A stretch of DNA of 20,200 nucleotides from an uncultured Collinsella sp. (GCA_900544225.1 UQUD01000033.1:1-20200); one strand, 5' to 3'; positions 1 to 8,829 are shown, counted from the first letter of the stretch. Translations and numbers: made by a program. Notes: generated by a model from the sequence alone, not told the origin.

Positions 1-1645
1 GGGCGATGGCCTCCCGCTCGGCGGCCTCGCGGGCAGCGGCGCGCTTTTCCTCAAAGTCGTCGACGAACTTCTTGCCCTTCGCGAGGGCGCCCTTAAAGAA
101 GCTAGAAGCGCTGGCACCAATCGAGGAGAACGCGGAAGCGATATCGGCATGGGGCGTTGTCGAGGGAAGCTCGGCCGAGAAATCGGTGTCGCTCTCATAG
201 GACACGCGCTGCGGATACTCGTCGTAGTCTTCGTCGGCGATCTCGTCTTCAACCTGTGCCGGAGCGGCAGGCGCCAGGATATCCAGACCGGCTGCAGAAT
301 CGAGCGCGGGCTTTGCGTCAGACTCCGCGGCAGCAACAGAGGCAGTGACCGGCTCGGCGGGAGCAACAGCTGTATTGGCCGCGGGCGCAGGCTCCTGTGC
401 AACGGGAGCAGGCTCCGGCTCAAACGTCGGTTCCTCGCCCTCTTCGTAATCGAGCGTGCAGGACTCGGGAAGCATGCCCAGGGCACGGATGGCATCCGAG
501 CCAAATCGGATGTTGCCGGCGGCATTGCGATAAAGCTTGGGCTTGGGCTCGGGCTCCTCAGCCGCGGCAGGCTCGCCTGCCGACTCGGCAGTGGACTCGT
601 CCGCAACGGGCTCCTCGTCCGGAATATCTTGGACCTGGGGCTCGGGTGCGATGACGCCAATCAGGGTCTCGTCGGCAGAAGCACCTTCGAATCCATCGAT
701 TTGCTCATCAGAAGCCTCGCCCTGCTCACCCTCGGGAGCGACCGGCTGGCCATACTCATCCTCGGTATAGGCAGGCTCTTCGTACTCGATGGTGTTGCCG
801 TAGTCGTTTTGCTGCTGGGCCGCGGCATACTCGGCCGCCGCACGCGCCATCTCCTCGGCGCGACGCTTCTGCTCGCCAAAATACGTGTCAAACGGAATAT
901 CGTCAGGGAACTCGTTCTCACCCTGATAGAGGGCGACGTTATCCATGACACCCAACATGGCGGCAACAGACGACTTGTTGCAAACCGAGCCGGACGTGTA
1001 GGGAAGAACAAAACGATTGGAAATAATATTGGCGGCATTGGCAAGAGCCACGAGAGAGGCAAGGATCGCGACAATCCACAGCAGGACCTTCAACGCGCCG
1101 GGAAGCGGCAAGATGCGCAGGATGGCAATAGCCGCGGGAGCAATCGTGGCAATCGGGAGCAATTTGGCGATCAGCGCTCGGTACGGCGCATAGGGCTCGC
1201 GAGCGAGCAGTTCGGCGCGCGGGGAGTCATAGTGCGCGACAACGACAACCGGGCGATTGCGCGGAGAGGCAAGCGGGCCCGACGCCTTGTGGTAGGCGAT
1301 GACATTTTGGCTCACACCGGTCTTTCCCAGGCGCGAAACCACGGGACGCCCCGTGCGTTCGAGCACGTAGAGCACGGCGCCGACAATGGCCAGCAAGGTG
1401 CCGACCAAGCCGATACCGCCACCGATGCCCATCAGCAGGGCGCCGGCAAACGCCAGAATACCGGTAACGGCAAACGCCAATCTGCTGGGCGCGGGAGCAT
1501 TAAATTCCTGCACCTCGGGGTCAAAGCCGTGGTTGCGGAAAATCTGAGCGATATCCTCGGCAGCCAGGCGCTCTTCTTCACTGCACGCCGGCGTAATGCC
1601 GGTGTTCTGCAGCAGGTGGTTAATATAGTTCTGGGTGTTCGCCAT
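1..1645 (-). CDS. Membrane protein with M28-peptidase-like N-terminal region, partial (C-terminus outside window)
   Basis: The frame is open for 548 codons from the ATG at 1645 to the left edge without a stop. A GGAG motif lies about 6 bases before the ATG. Residues 1-50 resemble the N-terminal helix region of M28-type aminopeptidases (hydrophobic helix, PACSEEERLAAE). Four likely membrane segments lie near residues 56-72, 77-96, 158-180 and 184-208. Between the second and third is VVVVAHYDSP (His138, Asp140), like the first M28 metal-ligand motif. After the fourth, GSVCNKSSVAAML (219-231) aligns with the M28 GAxDNxSG motif, but the bridging Asp is Cys222. Residues from about 260 are a low-complexity Ala/Glu/Pro-rich stretch, then a Lys/Ala/Glu-rich helix at the window edge. 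Any catalytic Glu or later ligands would lie outside the window, so enzyme activity is uncertain; it may be a degenerate peptidase. The CDS itself is secure: long overlapping plus-strand frames here are its shadow. Confidence 0.8.
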   Translation of the reverse strand, partial: MANTQNYINHLLQNTGITPACSEEERLAAEDIAQIFRNHGFDPEVQEFNAPAPSRLAFAVTGILAFAGALLMGIGGGIGLVGTLLAIVGAVLYVLERTGRPVVSRLGKTGVSQNVIAYHKASGPLASPRNRPVVVVAHYDSPRAELLAREPYAPYRALIAKLLPIATIAPAAIAILRILPLPGALKVLLWIVAILASLVALANAANIISNRFVLPYTSGSVCNKSSVAAMLGVMDNVALYQGENEFPDDIPFDTYFGEQKRRAEEMARAAAEYAAAQQQNDYGNTIEYEEPAYTEDEYGQPVAPEGEQGEASDEQIDGFEGASADETLIGVIAPEPQVQDIPDEEPVADESTAESAGEPAAAEEPEPKPKLYRNAAGNIRFGSDAIRALGMLPESCTLDYEEGEEPTFEPEPAPVAQEPAPAANTAVAPAEPVTASVAAAESDAKPALDSAAGLDILAPAAPAQVEDEIADEDYDEYPQRVSYESDTDFSAELPSTTPHADIASAFSSIGASASSFFKGALAKGKKFVDDFEEKRAAAREAAEREAIA

Positions 1646-1842
1646 GTGCGCTCCACATCCATAATCCGACAAATAGGCCCAATGCATGCACATTAGAACC
1701 GTATATAGTCGAAAGTATACCCCGAGCGAGCGCAAACGACCGAATTCGGGCCATCTTAACGCCGCGAGCGGACAAGGATATAGCCTAATCTCCATATCGG
1801 ACTAAAATCATGGCATCAAACACCTTCCCATGCGAGGATTCT

Positions 1843-2865
1843 ATGACGGCAAGCGATACAACCGTAACGAATAAAAATGGGGCGCCGGAACCCGGTTTCG
1901 ACAAGACCGCCCAGCGCATCCTCAATCTGTTCTTTGTCCTCAACAGCTCTCCCGAGCCATTGACCACAGAGCAAATTGTCCTGGATTCCGATCTTGGCTA
2001 TGGGTCGGGCAATATCGACTCGGACAAGCGCAAGTTTCGCCGCGATCGCGAAAAACTCCTCGAACGCGGAATCACGATCAAGGAAGTTCGCGCAGCAGGC
2101 GCCCAAGAAACCGAAGAAAGCGCGTGGACCATCGATCGCGAGCACACGTTTGCGGCCGGCGGCCTCATCACCGAAGACGACGCGGACATCTTGCTCGACG
2201 CTATCGACCAGACCCTTGCGACCGGTTCGGCCGCGTTTGCCACGCCGCTTGCAGACATACGCTCCAAGATCGCCTACCTCACCGGCGCATCGACCGCAGA
2301 AGAGCCTCCCGCCCGTCGCTTACCCGCCGTCGATGCGGTGTGGAGCGCTTTCGCCGAACGCTGCGCACTGCGCTTTTTGTATCAAAACGGGCACGGGGAG
2401 CAAAAAGAGCGCACCGTCTGCGTATACGGCATGTTTGAGCACGAGGGTGTGGCGTATTTTTGCGGACTCGACAACGCCACCGATGAAATCAGGACGTTTC
2501 GCTGCGACCGTATCGTTCGCGCATGGCGCCCCTCGAAGGCCTACTCCATCCCCGCCGACTTTAACCTGAACGATCGCCTGTTCTTCGAGTTTGATTTTGC
2601 CGATTGCAAGCCCGTTATGGCGACCTTTTCGTTTGCCCCGCAAGCCCAGGCCGACATGGTCAGCGGCCTAACGCGCGGTCGCGGGGAGCTCACGCACACC
2701 GAAGAGGGTTGGACCTGGACCGTCGGCGTGCGCGACCTTAATGCCGCTGCCTCGTTTTGTATGGAGCACGCCATGGACGGCATGAGACCCGTTGCCCCCG
2801 ATGCACTTAAACTGGCGTGGAACCACCTCATCGAAAGGACGGTGCACGAGCATGCCCGCGCGTAA
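1843..2865 (+). CDS. WYL-domain transcriptional regulator, first of a tandem pair (PafB-like)
   Basis: Predicted cytoplasmic DNA-binding regulator of 340 residues. The N-terminal part has a winged-helix pattern (FDKTAQRILNLFFVL, then DSDKRKFRRDREKLLERGI), the typical start of HTH-WYL proteins. The WYL-like core is near GVAYFCGLDNATDEIRTFRC: Tyr and the following hydrophobic residue are kept, Trp is Ala, and the Arg-x-Phe-Arg of the ligand-binding face is present. I chose ATG 1843 because GAGG at 1834-1837 is well spaced before it; an in-frame ATG at 1810 would add 11 residues but has no ribosome-binding site. The gene overlaps the next WYL gene by 14 bp, so the two are probably translated together and act as a pair. 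In mycobacteria the PafB-PafC pair activates the DNA-damage response; equivalence here is inference. Confidence 0.85.
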   Translation: MTASDTTVTNKNGAPEPGFDKTAQRILNLFFVLNSSPEPLTTEQIVLDSDLGYGSGNIDSDKRKFRRDREKLLERGITIKEVRAAGAQETEESAWTIDREHTFAAGGLITEDDADILLDAIDQTLATGSAAFATPLADIRSKIAYLTGASTAEEPPARRLPAVDAVWSAFAERCALRFLYQNGHGEQKERTVCVYGMFEHEGVAYFCGLDNATDEIRTFRCDRIVRAWRPSKAYSIPADFNLNDRLFFEFDFADCKPVMATFSFAPQAQADMVSGLTRGRGELTHTEEGWTWTVGVRDLNAAASFCMEHAMDGMRPVAPDALKLAWNHLIERTVHEHARA

Positions 2866-3769
2866 ACTCACCAGCGAGCAAAGGCTCTCGCGTGCGATTG
2901 ACATCATGGAGGCCCTCTACGCTGCCGGTGAGACCGGTATGACACGAGGGGATATCTGCAGCCGTTTTGATATCACGGGTGCGGCGCTCGACGAAATTAT
3001 CGATATCGTCTCGACCCTCGCTGACCGTGAGTCGGGCGCACGCATCATCTGCGAACGCCACGGCGAGTGCATCATCCTGACAGGCGATGCGGGGCGTGTG
3101 CTGCCCTTGCGCCTAAGTGCCGCCGAAGGTGCCGTGCTCAACCACGAACTCGAATCGATGGGAATCGACTCTCGGGCAGCAGAGCGTATCCGACACGCCC
3201 TCCTACCCGAGAAACTCGGCTACAACCAGCGCGTCGTCGATACCGTTGCCCGAGGATCGCACTGGCAACAGCTGAACTGCGCGATTCAAGACGGCGTTCG
3301 ATGCCGCATCATCTACCGTTCGATGGACGACACACGGCCGCGTGAGCGTCTCATCGACCCCCTGCGCATCGCGACGCATGGCGACCAAACATATCTGATT
3401 GCCTGGGATGTCGAAGTTGATGCGCAGCGCTCCTACCGCATGGACAAAATCGAAGGCCTTGCCCTTACCGACGATTCTGTGGAGCGCCACACATCCGCGT
3501 CCTTGTCCCTCCACGAATCCCTTTCCCAAGCGGAGCAGAGCGCAAAACTCCTCATGCCGCTCGACATGGCAGAGCGCCTAGACTGGGCCGGCATCATGTC
3601 GATTGAGCCAAACGGGGCAGACATGGCGACGGTGACCGTGCGTTATGGGTCAGAGCACTGGCTGTTCTGCCAGGTAATCGCAGCGGGCGGAGCCATCCGC
3701 ATACTGGATGACCCCGCCTCGGCAAAGCGTCTATGCGATATGGCGAAGAGCCTGACCTGCCCGCTTTAA
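2852..3769 (+). CDS. WYL-domain transcriptional regulator, second of a tandem pair (PafC-like)
   Basis: A 305-residue protein. The N-terminal HTH (LSRAIDIMEALYAAGETGMT, then RGDICSRF) is followed by a linker and a WYL domain. The signature is degenerate at the Trp: DQTYLIAWDVEVDAQRSYRM keeps Tyr-Leu and the Arg-x-Tyr-Arg pattern that follows in the family. The start at ATG 2852 lies inside the previous gene; the longer frame from 2792 has no separate ribosome-binding site and would overlap by 74 bp. An AGGA at 2836-2839 is somewhat far from the ATG, so translation may be coupled to the upstream gene. Its TAA (3767-3769) overlaps the stop of the convergent dinG by 3 bases, leaving no room for a terminator. 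WYL domains are known ligand- or nucleic-acid-sensing modules; the effector here is unknown. Confidence 0.85.
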   Translation: MPARKLTSEQRLSRAIDIMEALYAAGETGMTRGDICSRFDITGAALDEIIDIVSTLADRESGARIICERHGECIILTGDAGRVLPLRLSAAEGAVLNHELESMGIDSRAAERIRHALLPEKLGYNQRVVDTVARGSHWQQLNCAIQDGVRCRIIYRSMDDTRPRERLIDPLRIATHGDQTYLIAWDVEVDAQRSYRMDKIEGLALTDDSVERHTSASLSLHESLSQAEQSAKLLMPLDMAERLDWAGIMSIEPNGADMATVTVRYGSEHWLFCQVIAAGGAIRILDDPASAKRLCDMAKSLTCPL

Positions 3770-6660
3770 CGGCGTCGCTCGTGGCGTGCACGCCACAGCT
3801 GCAAATAATGACCGATCTGCGCCGACTCGATACGCTGGTAGGAAGTCGTGGGCAGCGACGTCAAGAACTTCTTGCCGTAGCCCTTTGTCACCAAGCGCGG
3901 ATCTGCCAAGATGAGCACGCCGCAATCAGTCGACGAGCGGATGAGACGGCCGGCGGCCTGCTTGACTTCGAGCACCGCCTCGGGCAGCGAGTAGCGCGCC
4001 CAAGCGCGGTCCTCGCGCAGGTTGCGCTCACACGAAAGAGGATCCGTGGGGCTCGAGAACGGCAGCTTGGGGATAATGACGCAACGCAGTGTCTCGCCGC
4101 TGGCGTCAAAGCCCTCCCAAAAGGCCTTGAGCGCAAAGAGCGATGAAGTCGGCTCGTTGATAAACCGATCGCGCAGACGACGTGGGGACGAGTTACGCTG
4201 TTGGCAATTGAGTTCCAGACCCGCTCGCGCCAATTTGGGCTCGACACGGGCATACAGATCCTCCATATCGCGCCTGTTAGTGAAGAGCGTGAGCACCGAT
4301 CCACCCATGGCGAGATGGGCATCGACCAGCACGCACTCGAGCGCCGACAGATAGCGCTCACGATCGCGCGGATCGGGAATGTCCCCCGCCACGACCACGG
4401 CCATATTCGAGTCAAAGTCATAGCTCGAATCCAGGTGCAGCGATGAGGATGTCGACGCACCGATGCGATCAAGGCCGACGGCATGGTTGAAATGCTCAAA
4501 GCTCTTGGACACCGTCATGGTCGCCGAAGCGAAGATGGCCGTGTGCACCTCGGGCAACCACTCGTTCGCCAGGGCCTCGCCGATATCGATGCGCTCGGCG
4601 GTCATAGACTCCCCGCCCGCACGCAGCCGACGGTTAACCTGCAGCGAGTACACGTAGTGCTCATCCGTGCCTTCAATGATGAGCTTGAGATTCTCGACCA
4701 ACTCGTGCAGACGGCGCGAAATGTCGCCCAGGTCGACGACGACCTCGGGCTTATCGGCGGCGACGGCCTGCACCAGCGCGTCTACGCTTTTATCCGCCTG
4801 GCCCAGCGCATCAATTGCGGTATGGGCCGACTGCAAAAAATCGTGCCAGTCATCCGACACGCGCAGCTCGGGGCCAATCCACAGATTCGCGTTGTCATAG
4901 CCCCCGCGGGCACGGCGGCCAAGCTCGCGCACGCCATCGAACACATCGGCAATCGCCATGCTCGCGCGGGCAGCCGTCGACGTCGCCTTGGCAGTAAGAC
5001 CCAGGTAGAGCGTAGAGCCCTCCGAGGTTGCCAAATCGCGGGAAACCTGGCTCAGCGCACCGGTGCTCGAGCCACCCAGGCGCTCAAACAGAACGCGCGA
5101 TTCATCCGCCGACACCACGCGCGCCCATTGACGGCGCGCCTCGCGCTCGATGGAGTGGGCCTCATCGATCACCCAGTGGCGAATCGGAGGCAAGATTCTG
5201 CCCTCGGCCGCAACATTGCGGAACAACAGGGAATGGTTGGTGACCACCACATCGGCATGCGCCGCGCGGCGGCGGGCGCCGTGGACCAGGCATTTATCGG
5301 GGAAAAACGGGCATAAGCGACGGGCGCACTCGCGCGAGGCCGTCGTAAAGTCGGGACGGTTGACGCTGCGCCAACGAATGCCGAGCGAGTCGAGGTCGCC
5401 ATCGGCCGACTGACACACGTACGCCATGATGACCGCGACCGCCGTAAGCGTGTCGGCAGGATCACGCTTAGTCGTAATTTCGACTTGGCTACGGCTCATG
5501 CGCTCAAGCTTGCGCAAGCATGGATAGTGGTCATAGCCCTTGAGGGCGCAAAACGATAAGCCTCCGTCCAGCTGATCGGCAAGTTTGGGCAGCTCATGAT
5601 ACATGAGCTGGTCGGCAAGATTATTCGATTTAGTCGCGATACCAACCGTGATGTTGTTGCGGCGTGCGGCCTCGGCAAAAGGCACCAGGTAAGCCATCGA
5701 TTTGCCGACGCCCGTCCCCGCCTCAATCACGCGATGCGTTCCCGTAACGAGCGCGTCACGGACCTCGAGCGCCATCGCGATTTGCTCATCGCGCGGCTCG
5801 TACGTGGGATACATGCGATTGACTAGGCCACCGGGGGCATAATCCGCCTCGATCTCTTCACGGCTCGGCATCTTAAGGACCGGCAACTCGTCCGCATCAA
5901 CGCGATCGTCTGCACGATCGGCCTTGAGCACGTCAGCACGAGCGGCGCTGAGCGAAAATATCGAACCCGGGTTCTGGCCGGCCAAAAAAGAAAAAATGGG
6001 GCGATAGGACCAAGGCACGTCCGCGTGCATGTCCGCCAAGCGCGCCATAAGGCCCGAAGGCAGGTCGGTAAGCGCAACCAACAGCACGCGCCACACACCG
6101 CACAGGGCATCAACGTCTGCGTTCGCGCGATGCGACACCGAATCGCACCCAAACAAGTCGGCCATAAAAGACAGCTTGTGCGAGGCCAAGCGCGGAAGTG
6201 CGATGCGCGACAGTGCCAGCGAATCGATCCAGATGTCGCTGACGTTGACACCGCCCTTGACCGACTCGATAAACGAACGGTCGAAGGTGGCGTTATGCGC
6301 AATCACCGGGCAGCCGCCGACAAAATCGGCGAGAGCGGCCACGGCATCGACGGCCGATGGGGCATCCACCACATCGGCGTTTGTAATGCTCGTGAGTTCG
6401 GTAATCTCGGCGGGAATCAGCTGCTTGGGGTGCACGAAGGTATCGAACCGGTCGACGATCTCGCGGCCCGAAAGACGGGCAGCCGAGATCTCAATCAGTT
6501 CATTGTCCTGCACCGAAAGACCCGTGGTTTCGGTATCGAGGACGATAACATCTTCCTCGATGAGACCAAACGATTGGGTTTTGGCACGCTCGGCAAGCGT
6601 GGCATAGGAATCGATGACAAACTGCGGCGTTCCCGACGAAACAGCGTCCTCGATTAGCAT
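3766..6660 (-). CDS. dinG: DinG-family DNA helicase with N-terminal DnaQ-like 3'-5' exonuclease domain
   Basis: A 964-residue fusion. Residues about 36-195 form a DEDDh exonuclease: DTETTG (Asp42, Glu44), HNATFD (Asp127) and HRANAD (His177, Asp182) are all present. The SF2 XPD/DinG-type helicase follows: Walker A EAGTGVGKS near 313-321, VVTNHSLL near 472-479, DEAH box near 499-502, an ASATM motif, and C-terminal EGFDASG and QAAGRLIRS motifs. Four cysteines between motif I and the DEAH box (Cys381, Cys445, Cys450, Cys457) match the spacing of the iron-sulfur ligands of E. coli DinG. This suggests a 5'-3' helicase with a 4Fe-4S cluster, unlike the exonuclease-helicase of B. subtilis, which lacks the cluster. 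Likely role: unwinding of R-loops, D-loops or damage intermediates. The ATG overlaps the end of ddl by 7 bp, so the two are probably co-transcribed. Confidence 0.92.
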   Translation of the reverse strand: MLIEDAVSSGTPQFVIDSYATLAERAKTQSFGLIEEDVIVLDTETTGLSVQDNELIEISAARLSGREIVDRFDTFVHPKQLIPAEITELTSITNADVVDAPSAVDAVAALADFVGGCPVIAHNATFDRSFIESVKGGVNVSDIWIDSLALSRIALPRLASHKLSFMADLFGCDSVSHRANADVDALCGVWRVLLVALTDLPSGLMARLADMHADVPWSYRPIFSFLAGQNPGSIFSLSAARADVLKADRADDRVDADELPVLKMPSREEIEADYAPGGLVNRMYPTYEPRDEQIAMALEVRDALVTGTHRVIEAGTGVGKSMAYLVPFAEAARRNNITVGIATKSNNLADQLMYHELPKLADQLDGGLSFCALKGYDHYPCLRKLERMSRSQVEITTKRDPADTLTAVAVIMAYVCQSADGDLDSLGIRWRSVNRPDFTTASRECARRLCPFFPDKCLVHGARRRAAHADVVVTNHSLLFRNVAAEGRILPPIRHWVIDEAHSIEREARRQWARVVSADESRVLFERLGGSSTGALSQVSRDLATSEGSTLYLGLTAKATSTAARASMAIADVFDGVRELGRRARGGYDNANLWIGPELRVSDDWHDFLQSAHTAIDALGQADKSVDALVQAVAADKPEVVVDLGDISRRLHELVENLKLIIEGTDEHYVYSLQVNRRLRAGGESMTAERIDIGEALANEWLPEVHTAIFASATMTVSKSFEHFNHAVGLDRIGASTSSSLHLDSSYDFDSNMAVVVAGDIPDPRDRERYLSALECVLVDAHLAMGGSVLTLFTNRRDMEDLYARVEPKLARAGLELNCQQRNSSPRRLRDRFINEPTSSLFALKAFWEGFDASGETLRCVIIPKLPFSSPTDPLSCERNLREDRAWARYSLPEAVLEVKQAAGRLIRSSTDCGVLILADPRLVTKGYGKKFLTSLPTTSYQRIESAQIGHYLQLWRARHERRR

Positions 6661-7619
6661 GCAACGCCCGCTCGACGAAGTCCCATACGAATCAGACTGT
6701 CACAGACCTGTGGGAACGTCATGTCATCGGTGTGGCGAATCTCATCCGGATACAGCGACGTATCGGTCATGCCGGGAATCGTGTTGGTCTCGAGGATGAC
6801 GGGGCCATCCTCGCTCACGATAAAGTCGCTGCGCGAGATACCCAGGCAGCCGAGTGCCTTATGGGCAGCACAGGCGAGCTCCTGAGCACGAGCATAGTTC
6901 TCGGGCGAAATCTGCGCCGGAATGCGATGGATATCCGTGGGGTCCACATACTTCACGTCCAGATCGTAGAACTCGCAGTCCTCGGGCTTACGGATCTCAA
7001 CAATCGGCAGGGCGCGCACGTCATCCTCGCCGTATACGCCGACGGTAATCTCGGTACCCTCGATGCACTTCTCGACCAGCACTTTGTCGCCGTACTCAAA
7101 CGCCTTGGCGATTGCCGCGGGTAGCTCGGAGGGCTCATGGACCAGAGAGATGCCATAGCTGGAGCCGTTGACGGCGGGCTTTACAAAGCACCGCTCGCCA
7201 CAAATCTCGACGATACGATCGATATCGACCTCGTCGCCCGCCTCAAGCGCCAGGCCGGGGGCAATGGGGATGCCCGCCTTGGCATACAGAAGCTTTGAAA
7301 CCTCTTTATCGGCGCCACATGCGCTGGCGAGCACGCCTGACGCCGTGTAGGGGATACCCAGCGTCTCCATGGCCCCCTGCATGGCGCCATCCTCGCCGCC
7401 GGCGCCGTGCATGGCGATAAACGCCACGTCGAAGCCACCGGTCGCCATAGTCACCATAAAGCCATCGGCGGCGGTGTCGAGCAGCTCCACCGAGGTGTAG
7501 CCGGCCTCCTTCAGTGCCACCACGACATTCTTTCCAGAATTGAGCGAAATCTCGCGTTCGGCGGAATGGCCGCCCGCCAAGACCGCTACGTGCATGTTCT
7601 CTAGGCTTTTACCCGGCAT
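6654..7619 (-). CDS. ddl: D-alanine--D-alanine ligase
   Basis: A 321-residue ATP-grasp enzyme that joins two D-alanines for peptidoglycan precursors in the cytoplasm. Visible signatures: GGHSAEREISLNSG (N-terminal substrate-binding Glu and Ser), MHGAGGEDG, VKPAVNGSSYGIS (ATP-grasp and catalytic Ser loop) and ETNTIPGMTDTSLYP (metal-binding and substrate site). The omega-loop region FYDLDVKY keeps the Lys-Tyr pattern of D-Ala-D-Ala ligases rather than the His of D-Ala-D-Lac ligases, so vancomycin-type depsipeptide formation is not suggested. A strong ribosome-binding site (GAGGAGGA) is 7-8 bases before the ATG. The gene is divergent from rlmN across an 85-bp gap and overlaps dinG downstream. 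Length is near the short end of the family. Confidence 0.95.
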   Translation of the reverse strand: MPGKSLENMHVAVLAGGHSAEREISLNSGKNVVVALKEAGYTSVELLDTAADGFMVTMATGGFDVAFIAMHGAGGEDGAMQGAMETLGIPYTASGVLASACGADKEVSKLLYAKAGIPIAPGLALEAGDEVDIDRIVEICGERCFVKPAVNGSSYGISLVHEPSELPAAIAKAFEYGDKVLVEKCIEGTEITVGVYGEDDVRALPIVEIRKPEDCEFYDLDVKYVDPTDIHRIPAQISPENYARAQELACAAHKALGCLGISRSDFIVSEDGPVILETNTIPGMTDTSLYPDEIRHTDDMTFPQVCDSLIRMGLRRAGVAC

Positions 7620-7704
7620 GGGCAGACTCCTCCTCTATAATTCCTGCAGCTGATACCATATTGTAGCGATACCCTCTACGTTTCCCCAAAATCGAAAGGC
7701 TTCC

Positions 7705-8757
7705 ATGAATCCCAGGACTAAATCTCAAGACATTCGCGACTTGAGCCAAAACGATATTCGCGAACTTGTCGCCGAACTCGGCCAACCCGCTTTTCGCGCA
7801 AAGCAGCTCATCGAATGGGTTTTTGAGAAGAACGTTTGTTCGTTTGATGACATGACCAACCTTCCCAAGGCCTTCCGCGAGCAGCTGAAGGAGGCATTTG
7901 CCTTCGACACGCCGACCGAGCTCGCCAAGCAGGTGTCTAAGGATGGCTCTCGTAAATACCTACTCGAGTACCACGACGGTATCTCCGTCGAGACCGTCGG
8001 CATGCCTCGTCGCAACAAGCTGTCTGTCTGCGTATCTACCCAAGCCGGCTGTGGTATGGGCTGCGCTTTTTGCGCTACCGGTCTGAACGGCCTCAAGCGC
8101 TCACTGACCGCTCAAGAGATCGTTGACCAGGTACTGCATGTTTCCAACGACTTTGGTGAGCGCGCGACGAGCGTCGTGTTCATGGGCCAGGGTGAGCCTT
8201 TCGCCAACTACGACGAGGTCCTCAAGGCACTGCGTATTCTTAATGACCCCGATGGAATCGGTATTGGAGCACGTCATCTCACTGTCTCCACCAGCGGCGT
8301 CATTCCTGGTATTCGCAAGTTTGCCGACATTCCCGAGCAGTTCACGCTCGCCGTCTCGCTGCACTCTGCCATTCAGTCCACGCGCAATAAGCTCATGCCG
8401 GGCGTTAAGAAGTACACGCTTTTGCGCCTTCACGAGGCCCTTCAGCTCTACACCGAAAAGACCGGCCGCCGTCCGACATACGAATACGCCATGATCGAGG
8501 GCGTCAATGACACCAACCCCGAGATGCAGGCGCTCTGCGACTTCTGCGAGGGCACGCTGTGCCACGTCAACCTGATCCAGCTCAACGATATCGAGGGCAG
8601 TCCTCTCAAACCGTCACCGATTCATAAGGTTGAAGACCTTCAGCGTCGTCTTGAGTCCCGTGGCATTGAGACCACGATCCGTAACTCTCGCGGCAACGAT
8701 ATCGACGCTGCTTGCGGCCAACTCAAGCAGCGCTTCAAGGTTCAGAAGAACGCGTAG
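7705..8757 (+). CDS. rlmN: Dual-specificity 23S rRNA A2503 / tRNA A37 C2-methyltransferase (radical SAM)
   Basis: A 350-residue radical SAM enzyme that methylates C2 of A2503 in 23S rRNA and, in studied bacteria, A37 of some tRNAs. The cluster motif is CGMGCAFC (Cys116, Cys120, Cys123). VVFMGQGEP is the SAM-binding GEP motif. The C-terminal DIDAACGQL contains Cys337, which matches the cysteine that forms the methyl-transfer intermediate. The N-terminal helical RNA-binding domain (RAKQLIEWVF) is present. AAAGG is a few bases before the ATG. The gene stands alone on the plus strand, against the probable direction of fork movement on this side of the origin, with a parS-like site and an intrinsic terminator directly downstream. 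Confidence 0.96.
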   Translation: MNPRTKSQDIRDLSQNDIRELVAELGQPAFRAKQLIEWVFEKNVCSFDDMTNLPKAFREQLKEAFAFDTPTELAKQVSKDGSRKYLLEYHDGISVETVGMPRRNKLSVCVSTQAGCGMGCAFCATGLNGLKRSLTAQEIVDQVLHVSNDFGERATSVVFMGQGEPFANYDEVLKALRILNDPDGIGIGARHLTVSTSGVIPGIRKFADIPEQFTLAVSLHSAIQSTRNKLMPGVKKYTLLRLHEALQLYTEKTGRRPTYEYAMIEGVNDTNPEMQALCDFCEGTLCHVNLIQLNDIEGSPLKPSPIHKVEDLQRRLESRGIETTIRNSRGNDIDAACGQLKQRFKVQKNA

Positions 8758-8773
8758 GGGAGACCAACCTAAA

Positions 8774-8789
8774 CGTTTCATGTGAAACA
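8774..8789. other. parS: Probable parS site (degenerate)
   Basis: CGTTTCATGTGAAACA matches the bacterial parS consensus TGTTTCACGTGAAACA at 14 of 16 positions; the central C/T change also occurs in natural parS variants. It lies between the rlmN stop and its terminator, about 2.2 kb from the three perfect sites upstream of parA. Confidence 0.65.
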
Positions 8790-8793
8790 TCGA

Positions 8794-8829
8794 ACAGCCC
8801 CGGTTGCTTAATTGCAACCGGGGCTGTTT
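8794..8829 (+). terminator. Intrinsic terminator of rlmN
   Basis: A 14-bp perfect GC-rich stem (ACAGCCCCGGTTGC with its complement) around a 6-base loop TTAATT, followed by a short T run. It begins 37 bp after the rlmN stop. Confidence 0.85.

Noticed and set aside
149..1696. 515-codon plus-strand open frame opposite the M28-like gene
   Set aside because: Composition rich in Arg/Gly/Leu with no domain; it mirrors the minus-strand coding frame, which has a ribosome-binding site and recognisable motifs.
1701..1720. Possible -10 hexamers TATAGT (+) and TATACT (-) between the M28-like and WYL genes
   Set aside because: No acceptable -35 element at 16-18 bp for either direction; a promoter is expected in 1646-1842 but cannot be placed.
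4483..5316. 277-codon plus-strand frame inside dinG
   Set aside because: Antisense to conserved helicase motifs; no start signal or domain.
6870..7040. Ddl as a D-Ala-D-Lac ligase (vancomycin-resistance type)
   Set aside because: The omega-loop keeps the Lys-Tyr pattern of D-Ala-D-Ala ligases, and no vanH or vanX homolog is adjacent.
7620..7704. Divergent promoters for ddl and rlmN
   Set aside because: A TACAAT-like -10 exists on the ddl side, but its -35 matches consensus poorly, so no call was made.
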